Part shown: positions 22,669 through 34,684 of the stretch, one piece after another
Layout: every line of letters begins with the position of its first letter
Position numbering within the stretch: position 1 is the first letter of the stretch
Source: Hofstenia miamia
Lineage: Eukaryota > Xenacoelomorpha > Acoela
Direction: 5' to 3'
Assembly (NCBI GenBank): GCA_004352715.1
Contig: SCFE01000029.1
Coordinates: forward strand, 1,967,958 to 2,031,957
Length of the DNA: 64,000 bases
Notes under the pieces: generated by a model
Told to the model about the DNA's origin: nothing
Databases searched by the model: none
What the model saw: the letters and a program-made list of their open reading frames with translations, nothing else
Made by a program: the position numbers and the translations under genes

Positions 22669-25074
22669 TTGCTCATTATTTGAACACTAAGCATAGAAAG
22701 AATTTGAATATTTCTACACACATCGGATTTCTCATTGAAACAGTGATTATTTCCATGGGCATCAGGTACAAGAAGGTTGTAGTACAAATATTCATAATTG
22801 CATATATGTGTCCATGTAACAACTTTCAATTCTTGTTAACAAGTTTAGATAAAATTGTTCAAAAGTGCGGACAAATCAATTTGATACATAAAAGTTGACA
22901 ACATATTTGCCATTTTAGTAATCAAATTTTAAGCACATTCTGATGTAGAAGATATTGATATCTTATTTCCGACAGAATCAAATTCCATATTTATTGCTAA
23001 GTAATTGTAATATACTTTTTCCTCCTCATTTCACTGTACAGAAGTAGCCCAGCAACAAACTTCACATAAAATAACAATGGTGTCACGAATTTAGATATCA
23101 TTATTTCGTGAATCATGATGTTTAGGGACGGAAATCAATGCATCAGTTTGTCTTTGGCTTTATTGTTTTAAAAATATAGAACACCTAAGACTAAAAAGTA
23201 GTAAAATTTTGGGTTTATTTTTGAATTTTTTAAAATTGATCTGCTCAAATTAAGATTTTATGTCTAAGCTGTTTAAGAATACTTTAAATAACAGTATAAA
23301 AAATTCAGAAATGCGTTTTAAGCTACTACTTTTCAAACATATTCTAAGATCACATTCATGTTAATTACCAACTCATGGGAGCATGTTTCACATATCTTAT
23401 TAAGTTTGAAAATAGGAAATATTTAGATTAGATTTATTTTGGCACAATTGTTAATTATGTAGAAATTACTATATTATAAATATTTCAAGTGTTTGCACTT
23501 ACAACAAATTTACTAATTAGCTGCATAAAGACTTGACACAAAACTAAGTGCATTGTATCAACATATTTTCATTACTTCCTTACAATAACAAAAGTTAAAT
23601 TTTCAATCTTGGTAAAATGCGTGTTTTTCAATTAATTCATACATATATAACTAGATATTGAATCATAAGGTTCTAAATCAAGGGATGATTCAGTAAAATT
23701 AGTCAGGAAGTGCGGGGATATCCAAACGTTTTAAATACTATTCTTTGAGACATGAAATATGCATTACATACATGTTCTAAAACAAACACAAATCTTTTTA
23801 AAAATAAGTAGAAAAAAATTGATTTACTAAATGCACCTAATTATTTATCAGAATCCACTAATGTCTTAATTTATAATGCATTGATAAATAATAGTTGTTG
23901 CTATATTTAATTCAGTGTTAGCAATATACAATTGAAAACCTCATACATTTAATTTCCAAACATTAAGCTTAACACAGCAAATTGTTTATACCACTGTGAT
24001 TTTTGGCTTTGAAATTATCAATTACATTTAAAAAATTCACTAGCAATTACTACATATTATTTTATAACCCAATTAATAGAAATGTAGAGCCTATGTGAAC
24101 TAAATTTTAGTATAAAAATGTAAAGTTTTGATGGAAAACAAACCTGTAGCCATTCTTTTTCTAAAACAAAATTATTCATAGTGAAATATACCTTAATAAT
24201 TGACATCCAATTTACAACTAACAAACATCTGTTTTACAATAAATTCACATTTTTCAAGATTTTATAATATAATTTAGGGGTGTATTAAGAGCAATAAAAG
24301 CAATAAACAATCTAAGGTGCTGGTTGAAAATTGAAGTCTGCAGTGCTCTTGCATATTTAACTAGTTAGTAATATATTTACTGGTTTTATCACATCTGTGA
24401 CATAGATGAACCACAATAAAAACTGCTTAAAGAAATGATAGTGTACAATTATTAAGAAAACCTCTACTATCATTTAACACATAATTATTTCTAGGTGACT
24501 ATCCTTGACAGCAGTTATTTCAACAGTTATTATAAATCAGCAATATGCTTCTTAAATTGTTAATTCCCTATAGTATATAACTGAATATAGCAATAGTATA
24601 CACCTGAGCCATATGAATGACTGACTAGAATTTGTTTTAGGGCATTGTGGTTTCCTCACAAATATGTTGCTGACTCAAATTGCATTTCACAATGCAGTGT
24701 GAGTGAAAATGGATTAATTGACAGCATTACATTTCTCAATGGGATACTTTTTGGTTTTAACTAAAACATTCAGCATTGAAATTTCCTCTTAGTTCTTTAG
24801 GTTCTGATTTTGCATAGTCATAGCCATTAGAGTGAAGTTGAGAGCTGAGTAACATGAGATGCAATATGAAGATAATTAGTATTAATTAAACATGTAATTG
24901 ATAGTTTGGAGTTTACACAATGATACTTCTCCCCGTCTATCATCAGTGATACAAGGATCTTTTGGAAACAATATAATTTACCATTCATTTTTTTATTAAC
25001 TTTAATGTAGATAAAATTTAGCTTTAGTTTTTCATCATTGATCAAAAGTAACTGCATAATCACAACCAAACTTA
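22669..25074. other. AT-rich stretch without recognisable gene
   Basis: Both strands show only short chance frames. No repeat shared with the rest of the window was noticed. Confidence 0.4.
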
Positions 25075-25888
25075 CAATAAAATAGAAAGACAAATTGAAA
25101 CAAGAATCTTCATCTACTCACCGCCAGAAATGGTATCAATCCCAATGATACTCCCATAATGGAGAATACCTAAAGACGTGAAAATAGCAAAAGCATTCTT
25201 ACACAAATATAAGACATATGTCAACACAAAAGAATGAGTAAAGCAATAATTGACTGAGAAGACTACAAGAGATCAAAAGAAATCATACTCAGCAATGACA
25301 ACAGGGAATGCCTATATGTTGAGGGAGCAATAACTCCCTATCAACTATATACACAAGGAAGCCCATCAATGAGCAGCTAAAAGAACTGAGAAACAAGATC
25401 AACAAGAGAACAACAAAGGCAGTAATGCTATTTTCAGGAGTAAACAATGTGGTCTGGCTCAATCTATGGGAAAAACAGTATCATTACTACAACATAACAA
25501 AGTGGGTTGAGATAGACCCAAATGAAATAACAGAGGAGGAAGTAAGGAACAACATAAGCTTCTTCTATAAGGATATCACAAATACCAGGAGATGACACTG
25601 GTGATAGCAATAAAAGGGATCCATCTGTATCAGAAATATTATGAAATATTTTCCAGAAAAATGAATGAGTTATGCAAAGTCACACTGATATTAGAGAACA
25701 TAAAAGAAGCAAAATTTCTGTGCTATCACAGTACATTGACAACAGAAAGAGAGGCAATACTAAAAATGAAAAAGCAGTCAGATATTGTGACAACAAGCTG
25801 GAGTGACCCAAAAGGTGAAACCATGATAAGAAAAGCTGATGAATTGGTCCACAGAGAAAGAGCTGTGCTGAAAATATCATTACCAAAT
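25075..25888 (+). pseudogene. Third ORF of the Ty3-like element, C-terminal part (copy 3)
   Basis: Homology to copies 1 and 2 starts abruptly near 25075, at the segment aligned with about 7380 in copy 2. Readable blocks are LFSGVNNVVWLNLWEK near 25430, FFYKDI near 25560 and the last 100 or so codons (25592-25890), which stay open with IKGIHLYQKYYEIFSRKMNE. An internal deletion between 25590 and 25592 removes the SLRKVFSFFYPN region. It runs into LTR4 without the usual polypurine tract, because the first roughly 170 bp of that LTR are gone. It carries Cys (TGC) at the place where copy 1 has a TGA. Confidence 0.75.
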
Positions 25889-26867
25889 AGTACTTGTCAA
25901 AACAATTTAGCAAAACAAAGGGGGCAATATCGCTTCCATTATTTTTAGCCATCTTGGCAGATGATTTAAAATTCAAATAAACAGGTACTTTTGGATCTGA
26001 AACTATAAATAGAGAAAAATCATTTGGAGAACTGTTGAAGTAAATTCTTCAAAAATCTTATCTTTAGATTTAACCTGGTTTGTTATTATTAAATCATATC
26101 AAGCTAAACAGTAAATGCATTAGTAGTGGTGAGGGCATACATCAGGAGTGATTTGAGTGGCCTTGATCCAAGCCATGAGACTGCATTTAGGTTAGGGATA
26201 CAATTAGTAGTTTTCCTACATTTAGCTGACTATCAATTCTTTCAAAAACATGTATGCAAGAATGAAACCTCAGAGAAATGGTTGGATAACCTATCATAGG
26301 TTACTATATTTTATATTAACTAGACTATGTAGGAGACCTATAAATAGACTGATAATGAGACTGTATTACTAATCAATGTAAGTTAGGAAGCTGCAAGTAA
26401 TTATTTAAACTATTTAAAGCCAGTATTTTTTGGTAATGGCTATAAAGGTATTTATTAAGCAGCTAATGACATTACCAGGTTGCAAGTACAAATTACACAT
26501 TACAAATTGAGTTTAAGTCAGCTACATCCAGCCTTGAGGATTGCACTGAGTTAGGATAGGGAACACATAAGCTACTTCATTGAGCTGAGATCTGGAAACA
26601 TCCATCAATAATGAAGATGACTACTTGTTGAAAGGCTTGGAGATCAGAGTTGGCCAGAGGCCTCACTAAACATCAGTCAACAGGAGAACTGCAACATTCA
26701 GTCCATACCTAAACAGTGTTCAATTGCTATATAGTTACCCAAAGTTAACTAAGAGTATTAATGGAGTAAAGCAGTTAGTAAAACTACATCCCTACCCACA
26801 CTTAACACAGAGTTACATTCAAAAGGAATTAGTCAACATGAGTTAGAGCTTGGTAGCAGATGCTACA
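25889..26867 (+). repeat. LTR4, 5'-truncated LTR
   Basis: It begins at a point matching the interior of LTR3 (AGTACTTGT..CAAAACAA) and ends GATGCTACA. TATAAATAG is at 26004-26012 and GCCATCTTGGC at 25948-25958. It is followed by a primer-binding site, so it served as a 5' LTR for the downstream gag-pol, while the third-ORF tail upstream places it as a 3' LTR of another copy. Confidence 0.8.
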
Positions 26868-27027
26868 TGGCGACTGTGACAGGTTAAAGAATGGAGATGA
26901 ATCAACAATTCAGAAGAGTAAAAAATGCAACCATGAGATCACTGAATAATCAACAAGGAAAAACTTGCTTTGGAAACACCAACTATCAGCAAAGCATGCA
27001 GTCAGCCACTACTAATCATAATTAAAA
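26868..27027 (+). promoter_or_regulatory. Primer-binding site and 5' leader
   Basis: TGGCGACTGTGACAGG begins at the first base after LTR4. Starting with TGG it fits the complement of a tRNA CCA end. I do not assign the tRNA; an arginine tRNA is possible by resemblance to insect elements. The rest is untranslated leader up to the gag ATG at 27028. Confidence 0.65.
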
Positions 27028-28712
27028 ATGACTAACACAAGAGGAAAGAAAGGAAGCACCAAGCAAGACACAAGCAGAACTACCACCACCCCAAGAAAAT
27101 CACATTCAGAAATTGACGCATCCACAACAGAACTAGAGACCCTACACATGTCCCCAGAGGCAATTTCAACAGAAATCTTAAATATTCTCAGACAGAATAA
27201 TGAAACAGGATCAATATTGAGAAGCAAGATACAACTGTTAACAGAAAAAGTTGCAGAACTAGAACAACATAGTGAAAATGCACTAAGTGAGCTCAAAATA
27301 GAAATGGATAGTTGGTTGGAAGATCAGAACAAAGATTTCCAAAACAATATCAAGGTACTAACAAACCAATTGGCAGAGTCCAACAAATGTTTTCAAGAAC
27401 TAAACAAAAAATGGCAGAAAACATGCCAACAACTAGACAACAAAAATAGACAGTTAATTCAAGATAATGATATACAAGCCCAAGAGCTAGAACAACTCAA
27501 AGATAAACTTAGACTAACAGAAATGGGCAGAGGAGAAGATTGTGAAGCACAAGAACAAGAGTTAGAAGTACTCAGAAATAAACTTAGAATGATGCAGCAG
27601 GACAAACAGGAAAACTGAAAGGGAATATGGACACATGAAGCAATAATCAAACAAATAAAGGAAAGGGACTTATGAGTGTCACCAGTCAACTTCAAAAAAC
27701 AGTCAAAAGACTTTGATGACAAAGGTGAAGAATATGAGAAAAGAAAAATCATTGACGAAATTATGAAAGCAGTAACAGATCAATTTATGATAAACAAAAA
27801 TATTAATGCACAGAAGAAACCAACCTTCAATAGTTCTATCTTACCTGAGAATATTTACAATGACACAATACCATGTAAGGCAACTTTGCCAAAATTTAAC
27901 GAAAAGGTCAACAGTTATAGTACAACATTCATAGAAGGGCTTCAAATGTTTGAAATTACGATGGCTGAGAGAAGGGTGAGTCAGTAAGCAGTGCCAGATT
28001 CCCACTATACCTTACAGGAGCAGCATCCCAACATTACTTGCTGCTGGACACTCATACAAAACAGAATTACAAACTACTGATTGTAGACTTCACAGAGCAT
28101 TAAGAAAATGTAAGTTTCAAAAACCAGTACCAAATCATATTGAACTCAACAAAGACGAGGAAAATGGATGATATATGGAAATATATCCAACAAGTGGAAT
28201 GACCAGTAACACTTAGCTCCAGAGGAAACAAATATTCGAAATATGACCTCTTCTTGCATATTTGCAAGAGAATACTGAAGAACATTAGAACCCAGTTTGA
28301 AATCAAGTGTGATGTTGATGATAAACTAGAGAAGATGATAAGAAAGGCAGTGGACATACAAGCAAAAATTGAAAACAACGCCCACATCTATGAAAAAGTG
28401 GTATGGCACAAAGAAAAATCAACTGAATGGTGAAACAATTATAAGCCACAGACAATGAACACTAAACCCTACAATGAAAATAAAACGGAAAAATTTATTA
28501 GAATCAAAGGAAAAGAGGGAAAGGCGGAGAAAATAAGAAAGAGGGACATAAAGTGCTATAGATGTGGAAAGAAGGGGCACAGAAAAGATTAGTGCAAAAA
28601 GCAAACTAATATGATTGGAGAAGAGGAGACGTACTATGAAGACAAAGATTTGATTGAATCCGAATCAATATTGGTTGAGGACACACAAACCAAGGATGAA
28701 TTGGAAAACTAG
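27028..28712 (+). pseudogene. Ty3-like gag on the plus strand
   Basis: It opens MTNTRGKKGSTKQDTSRT and reads 196 codons to a stop at 27616-27618. Nearly all of that segment after the head looks like a coiled coil (for example LRSKIQLLTEKVAELEQ). The capsid-like part follows in broken frames from 27676, with FNEKVNSYSTTFIEGLQMFE, then ASQHYLLLDTHT. The zinc knuckle near 28552-28595 reads CYRCGKKGHRKD-stop-CKKQ, so a nonsense codon sits in the knuckle where the minus-strand copy has Glu. The order and start match the minus-strand gag at 13506. Gag is the structural and RNA-packaging protein of the element. Confidence 0.85.
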
Positions 28713-30770
28713 CTCAAGTGCTGACTCCAAAAAACTGAGCACCAATAATGATTATGACGAATTTGGATAATATTAACACAATAATGATAATAATAAATGG
28801 AGTGATGACAAAGGCAACAATTGATACAGGAGCTGCAATGTCTATTATATCTGATGAATGCACAACAAAACTGGGGTTTAAACAAGAGGATCTGAAATGA
28901 TTGAACAAAAGACTAATTAACACATCAAGAGAATACATAGACACAAAAGGAAAGTTAAATGCAGTACAAATCATAATTGCAAACACCACCTTTGAACAGT
29001 CGCTAGTAGTAATAGACACTCACAACAATTTGTTACCATACAAGGTGATATTGGGCAATGATTTTTTAAAGAAGAATGGATGCTTAATAAATTACTCAAA
29101 TAGAACAATCAAGATAAAGGAGGAGGAAATCGAAATTGAAGAACAAGAAGACAAGCTGTCAACAATAACATTTGAACTAGAAGAAGATGTAAAGCTGCAA
29201 CTGTATCAATGGAGGATGCATACAATCCAAACCAGAGAAAAGATTACAGCAGACATAATGATCTATGATAACAAAGGAATTAACTCAAAGAGAGTATAGA
29301 TACCTTCAAATGTGTGCGCCATAAAAATGGAAAGGGAAGGATACCAATACTGAATGCCACAAATCACAACGTCAACCTGAAGAAGACCAACATGAGGATA
29401 TTTGGGAAATATGTCAAGTCTAGCATCAGAGCAATTTGGAAAGCCATGGAAGACATCAATGAGCAGAGTAGTTTATATGGTCAATTCAAGGATTTACAAA
29501 TGAAAACAGTAGGTACTCCACACAGTGGATTCAAAGATGAGTGGATGAAAACCATTGATGTAGTGAGTAGTCTCAACAGCCAATTCGAGGGCATAGGGAC
29601 AAAAGCAAATGGAGAAGACCAATACAAGAAACCACAGTTACTAGAAGAGGAATATCAACACCTGAATGGGAAGCAATTGCAACAACTCAGAGAAGTGCTA
29701 GAGAGACAAAAACAGATATTCAACTACAAAGAGATCAGCATGGGACAAGTGATAGATGAGATGCACAAGATAGTTATGATGACAAACAAACTGATAAAAC
29801 TGCTGGTGAGACAAATACCAGAGCAGATGAAAGACAAATACAACAGAATACTAAATGAGCTGATATACAAGAAAATAATCCGACCTAGTGAGGGCCCATA
29901 TGCTGCACCAACAATGTTTGTAAAGCAGGGAGAGAAGTACAGGTTGTGTATAGATTTTCAGAAACTAAATGAACTGACGAAGAAAGACTCTTACCCACTT
30001 CCAAGAATAGAAGACATGCTGTATGAAGCAAGCAAGCACAAATACTTTACATCAATAGATCTATGCAAGGCGTACTGGCAGGTATTGATGGAAGAGGAGG
30101 ATATCAAGAAAACAGCGTTCATCACACCACACAGGCTGTACAAGTGCATTTATATGGCGTTCAGATTGTGTAATCCGCTAGCAACTTTCCAGAGATATAT
30201 AACAAAGGTATGAAAGAACAAGAAACATAAAATGGAAGAAGGTGTAAACACATACATAGACAACATTATTGGAGTGAGTAACACTATAGAAGAACACCTC
30301 GAAAAGCTAGAAAGGACACTTTTAATCTTAGAAAAAGCAGGGCTGCAAATCAACGGAAACTAAATGCTATATACTGAAGGAGCAGATCATATTCTTGTGA
30401 TGAGTAAAAGAAAAAGGGCATATATGCATGAAGGATAATGCAAGAGACATGATATGGACAATAGAGAAACCAAGCAACAAGAAAGACATACAGAGGATAA
30501 TGGGTTTCTTCAACTACTATGGAACATTCATACCTAATATCGCCAGAAAAACTGCCAAAATGAGACAACTAATGAGAAAATCAGTACTTTTCATATGGAC
30601 ATGGCAGGAACAAGAGGAACTGGACAATATAAAAGAACTGCCTTTGTTGAAACGCCAGATTACAACAAAACATTCATCTTGGACTGGCTATTGGAGCAAC
30701 ACTGGGACAAATGAATAACGACAAGGAGGTGCTGATACAATTCTTCAGGTGCAAACTGAAACCAAGTGAA
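28713..30770 (+). pseudogene. Ty3-like protease and reverse transcriptase on the plus strand
   Basis: The protease segment (about 28750-29100) keeps IDTGAAMSII and VILGNDFL, the two hallmarks of a retropepsin. A linker (29314-29700) leads to RT. RT motifs are visible in 29890-30215: GPYAAPTMFVKQGEKYRLCI, YFTSIDLCKAYWQVLMEE and KTAFITPHRLYKCIYMAF. The catalytic box reads YIDN (near 30255) instead of YIDD. The connection domain IMGFFNYYGTFIPNIA and the start of RNase H follow. Homology stops near 30765, where AT-rich sequence takes over, so integrase and the third ORF are missing. Stops occur at 29298, 30211 and 30361 with further breaks. It has a sound protease site but a damaged RT site, the reverse of the minus-strand copy. 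Confidence 0.85.
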
Positions 30771-31137
30771 GGAATGGTGAATGGAATTGTTGAAAACTAA
30801 AAAAATTATTACATGAGGATTTTGAAATTCAATTTTTTTAAATATTTAAAATGCTGCTAGATGGCTTTCAATCCCTAATAAACCAAGGCCTATTTTGAAT
30901 TGAAAAATTATATTTTCAAAAAAGCAAGATTTCTAGGAGAAATGCTTCTAAAAGTAGATTTTATTTACACATTATCAAAACTTCTAAATTTGAACACAAA
31001 TTTCAGAAGTTAATATATCCTCCTATTTTCGTAGTTAGAAATGCCCTGATTTCAACGAAATTTAGGGATATTTGTTGGTGAATGAATTATATTTATAATA
31101 AAAGATTTAAAATTCAAGTAAAAATTTTTGTTATATC
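30771..31137. other. AT-rich stretch, nothing recognised
   Basis: This begins where LTR-element homology ends. No gene or repeat was recognised. Confidence 0.4.
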
Positions 31138-32400
31138 AAAACATCAACCTCATAAAAATTATTATTGCATAATGTCTTTTTAAATGGTTTAATGAAATGC
31201 ATAAGTAAAAAATTTTTCAAAGTTTTCACTGCAAAAAGGAAATTGAAAAATTTTTTAAAATAGTTTAAGGCCTGGTTTTTCATATTACTAACCCTGTCTA
31301 ACAATGTGCACTATTGCCCAACATATTTTTTTAAATAATGAAACATATAACTATTTGAATTGATAGAAAATGCAATTTGAAACTATTCAGCATTTTTTAT
31401 AGTCTTGTGGCACCATTATTTAAAAAGATATGATCATTTAGAAAATTGCTCATTCACATGAATTTTGGTTCACAAAATAGTGTAAAAAATATTTTCTTTT
31501 CAAACTAAATCATATAAAAATGATGAAGTAGATTGAGTTTTCATGTTTTCAGTTTAAAAATTTTAAAAATATTGAAAAATGAGGTAAAAAGAATACTTTG
31601 AGTATTTTGTGAATTTTTAATTACACCCCTCCAAAAAAATTTTAACTGTTTTAAAATTTATTATTTTTGGTTTTTTAAATTTCTTTTATATGTAAAATTT
31701 TATTTCCAGTTTATTGGTAACAAGTAAAACCTTCTAGATACAATATTAAAACAATAAGAGTTAACTAAAAAATTTAAAATTGATTTTTTATTAGAAATTC
31801 AATTAATTTTAGTTGGTTATTCTTTATGTTGCATATTTATATAGAATAACAAATGAGAACTAGGAAATTACCAATATTTTTGAAAATTTTTTAATTTTCC
31901 TATTTTTTTTAAATATATTTACATTTAGAAAAGTCCCTTTAATTTGTCTCGAAAATGGGAAATACTCACCACATTGTACAAGGAAAATCTTAAATACCAT
32001 TCTAAATGTAATTTTTAATTTGCAATCAAATGCAAGTGGTTTCAATGTCATGCCAGCAATATTCCTAAAATATAAATTTTCTATAAAATTTTTAATATAA
32101 TTGAATTCTACTAGCTTGAGTAATATACATTAAAATAATAGTCATGAATCGAATAGACTTTTTTCAAAGAGAATATAAAATATAATTTTTAGTTACTATA
32201 CTAACAAATAAAGCAATAAAATTATAAAATAAAATACTTAGTAAAATCATGAATTTTAATGCTACATTGCTTAAAATTTGACTCAAGCAATTATTTTCAA
32301 TGCTCTATGCAGTGAATATATTGAATTTAGTGTAAGGTAAATTTCAAATTTTTTATTTATATTTGGCCCTGGTTTTTCTAGGTATTGCAATAAGTTCCGT
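31138..32400 (+). repeat. Diverged AT-rich direct repeat, unit A
   Basis: Four anchor phrases occur here and again in the same order in 33023-34010: ACATCAACCTCATAAA (31140 and 33026), TTTTTCATATTACTAACCCT (31276, 33153 and 33481), TTTATATAGAATAACAAATG (31836 and 33803) and CCTGGTTTTTC..AGGTAT (32367 and 33979). Spacing differs through indels. No coding frame was found. Confidence 0.7.
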
Positions 32401-32812
32401 ATTTCTTCATGTTTTCCTTGAAAATAAATTATTCTTAATTAAAATATTAAATTATGTATTCTACAGAGGGAGCACACTAACCTATTTCAAAAAAATATCT
32501 TTTTAAAGAATAACATGTCCTCATGAATTTATGCTAAAAATTTATTTTTGAAATCAATTTTTTAAGACCTAAACCATTGAAAAGGAGGTATTAGAATGAG
32601 TTTTTCAGTTTTCTTTGTAAAATTTTTCAAAATAGTAAAAATTGAGCTAGTATACTACCTGCATTTACCCCTCATAATGAGAATTAGGAAATATTCAATT
32701 TAAAATACAAATGAACTGATAACTTTTAATTTAAAGAATGGTTTTGTGAACCATTTACTATCACAGGAATATGGAATATTTTATAGGCAGTGATTTCACC
32801 AATTAAATATTT

Positions 32813-32882
<70 letters not shown>

Positions 32883-33022
32883 TTGTATATATATATATAT
32901 ATATTTACATATATATATTTATAATAAAAGAAAATTAAATCAAATTTATAGACATCATTAAAAGACTTTTTTAGCAGTAGATTTCAATTGGAAGCTAATG
33001 AACTATGTGTGAAGAAATTTAA
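32401..33022. other. AT-rich spacer with a long (TA)n run at 32817-32876
   Basis: The dinucleotide run is about 60 bp and is followed by a second, interrupted run to about 32920. Nothing else was recognised. Confidence 0.85.
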
Positions 33023-34010
33023 TAACATCAACCTCATAAAATTTATTATTGCACAATATCTCTATAAATGGTTTAATAAAATGCTTAAGTAAAAATTTAT
33101 TACAAGTTTGCATTGAAAAAAGGAAATTGAAGCAATTTAAAATAATAATTGGTTTTTTCATATTGCTAACCCTGTCTAACAAAGTGCCCTTTTAAAAAAC
33201 GTCAATCAACTGAAGTAAAACACATTTAATTTCTTATAAATTTCTAATTGATTTAATAGCATTTGAAAATTCATAAAGCCTTAAAATATTGAATTTGCAG
33301 AGGTATAATGGACTTTAGATATTTAGACTTAGTATTAGGAAAAAATCAGGCCATTTAGGAATTGTATATGCAGTATACTGTGTAATTTAGTCAAAGAATA
33401 AGTTGTAACAAGTATTTCTATTAACATTTGTAACCAATTGAAGCTATTTGCAAAATTTTTAAAAACATCATATGGTCTGGTTTTTCATATTACTAACCCT
33501 GTCTAACAATGGGCCCTATTGCGAAACAAATGTTTAATAGAATATAAAATATAACTATTTGAAATGATAGAAAATTCAATTTGAAACTGTGTGGCATTTG
33601 TATGAGCTTTGTAGAACCAATATTACAGAAGTTATATAGGCTTAAAAAATAGTTTGTTCCAGTAAAAGTTGGATCCTGGAACACATTTTCAAATTTGTAA
33701 TTCTTTGCTTTAATCTATAGAATTGGATGTACTTCCATAGTTTTTAGAGTATTCAAATAAAATTTTGAAAAAAGAATTCACCTGAATTTAATCGGTTCTA
33801 TATTTATATAGAATAACAAATGAAAACCTGGAAATTGTCAATATTATTGAAAAATTTTTAATTTTCTTATATTGTATTAAACAGAAATTTTCGCTCTTGC
33901 ACATATTTTTACTATTCTATGCAGTAAAGACAAAGAATTTTGTCAAATGCAAATTTAAATATTTTCACTTCATTTTGGACCTGGTTTTTTCAGGTATATT
34001 ACAAAGTTCT
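33023..34010 (+). repeat. Diverged AT-rich direct repeat, units B and C
   Basis: This is the second arm of the 31138-32400 duplication. The TACTAACCCTGTCTAACAA block occurs twice here (33153 and 33481), so a part was duplicated again or the arm was rearranged. Confidence 0.7.
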
Positions 34011-34684
34011 TCAATCTATTATTTGAAATGGAGTTATTGTAGTATTATTTGTTATAATATAGTTATTATAGTTGACAAAAAAAAGAAAAAAAATTTAAAG
34101 ATCCAGCAGAGCTCTAATCTGCAGTCTTCCAATATTGTTATTGGATGTGTTATTTACAACATGGATCTCTAATTGATTTCATATTAATGCAAAGAATTTT
34201 AACAAATATTTGATTTTCACGAAAGTGTTAATAAGAGTACATTTTTTTAATTCTCTAAAAACATAGATGCTTTTAACTGAGGCAATTGTTTTGACATTAT
34301 TTTGATGCATATCAAATAACTAGACATTTTAAAGTGCATTGGAAATTAGAATATCACTTTGATTAATTTTAGCTTAAACTTTGTCATAAATACTTGCACA
34401 CTTTCAAAATGTGTCTCATATATTCAAAAAACTTTCCACATATGTACAAAAGTTGAATAGGGAAATTTTATTTAACTTAACTAGATGCAGTACAGATATA
34501 AAATTACAATTATTAATTTACACTGTAATTTCAATTCTGCAAATGATATATTTTTTCTCCTCAATGCATCATTTTATGCACATTTTTAAGCAATATTCAT
34601 ATTACTTAATTGTGTAATTTTAATAGAACAAGTTACCAAAAAACTATATTTCAAAATGTTATACAAGTATGATGCACTTATGTA
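34011..34684. other. AT-rich stretch, nothing recognised
   Basis: There are only short chance frames. It would be downstream flank of the minus-strand gene that ends at 34685. Confidence 0.4.
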
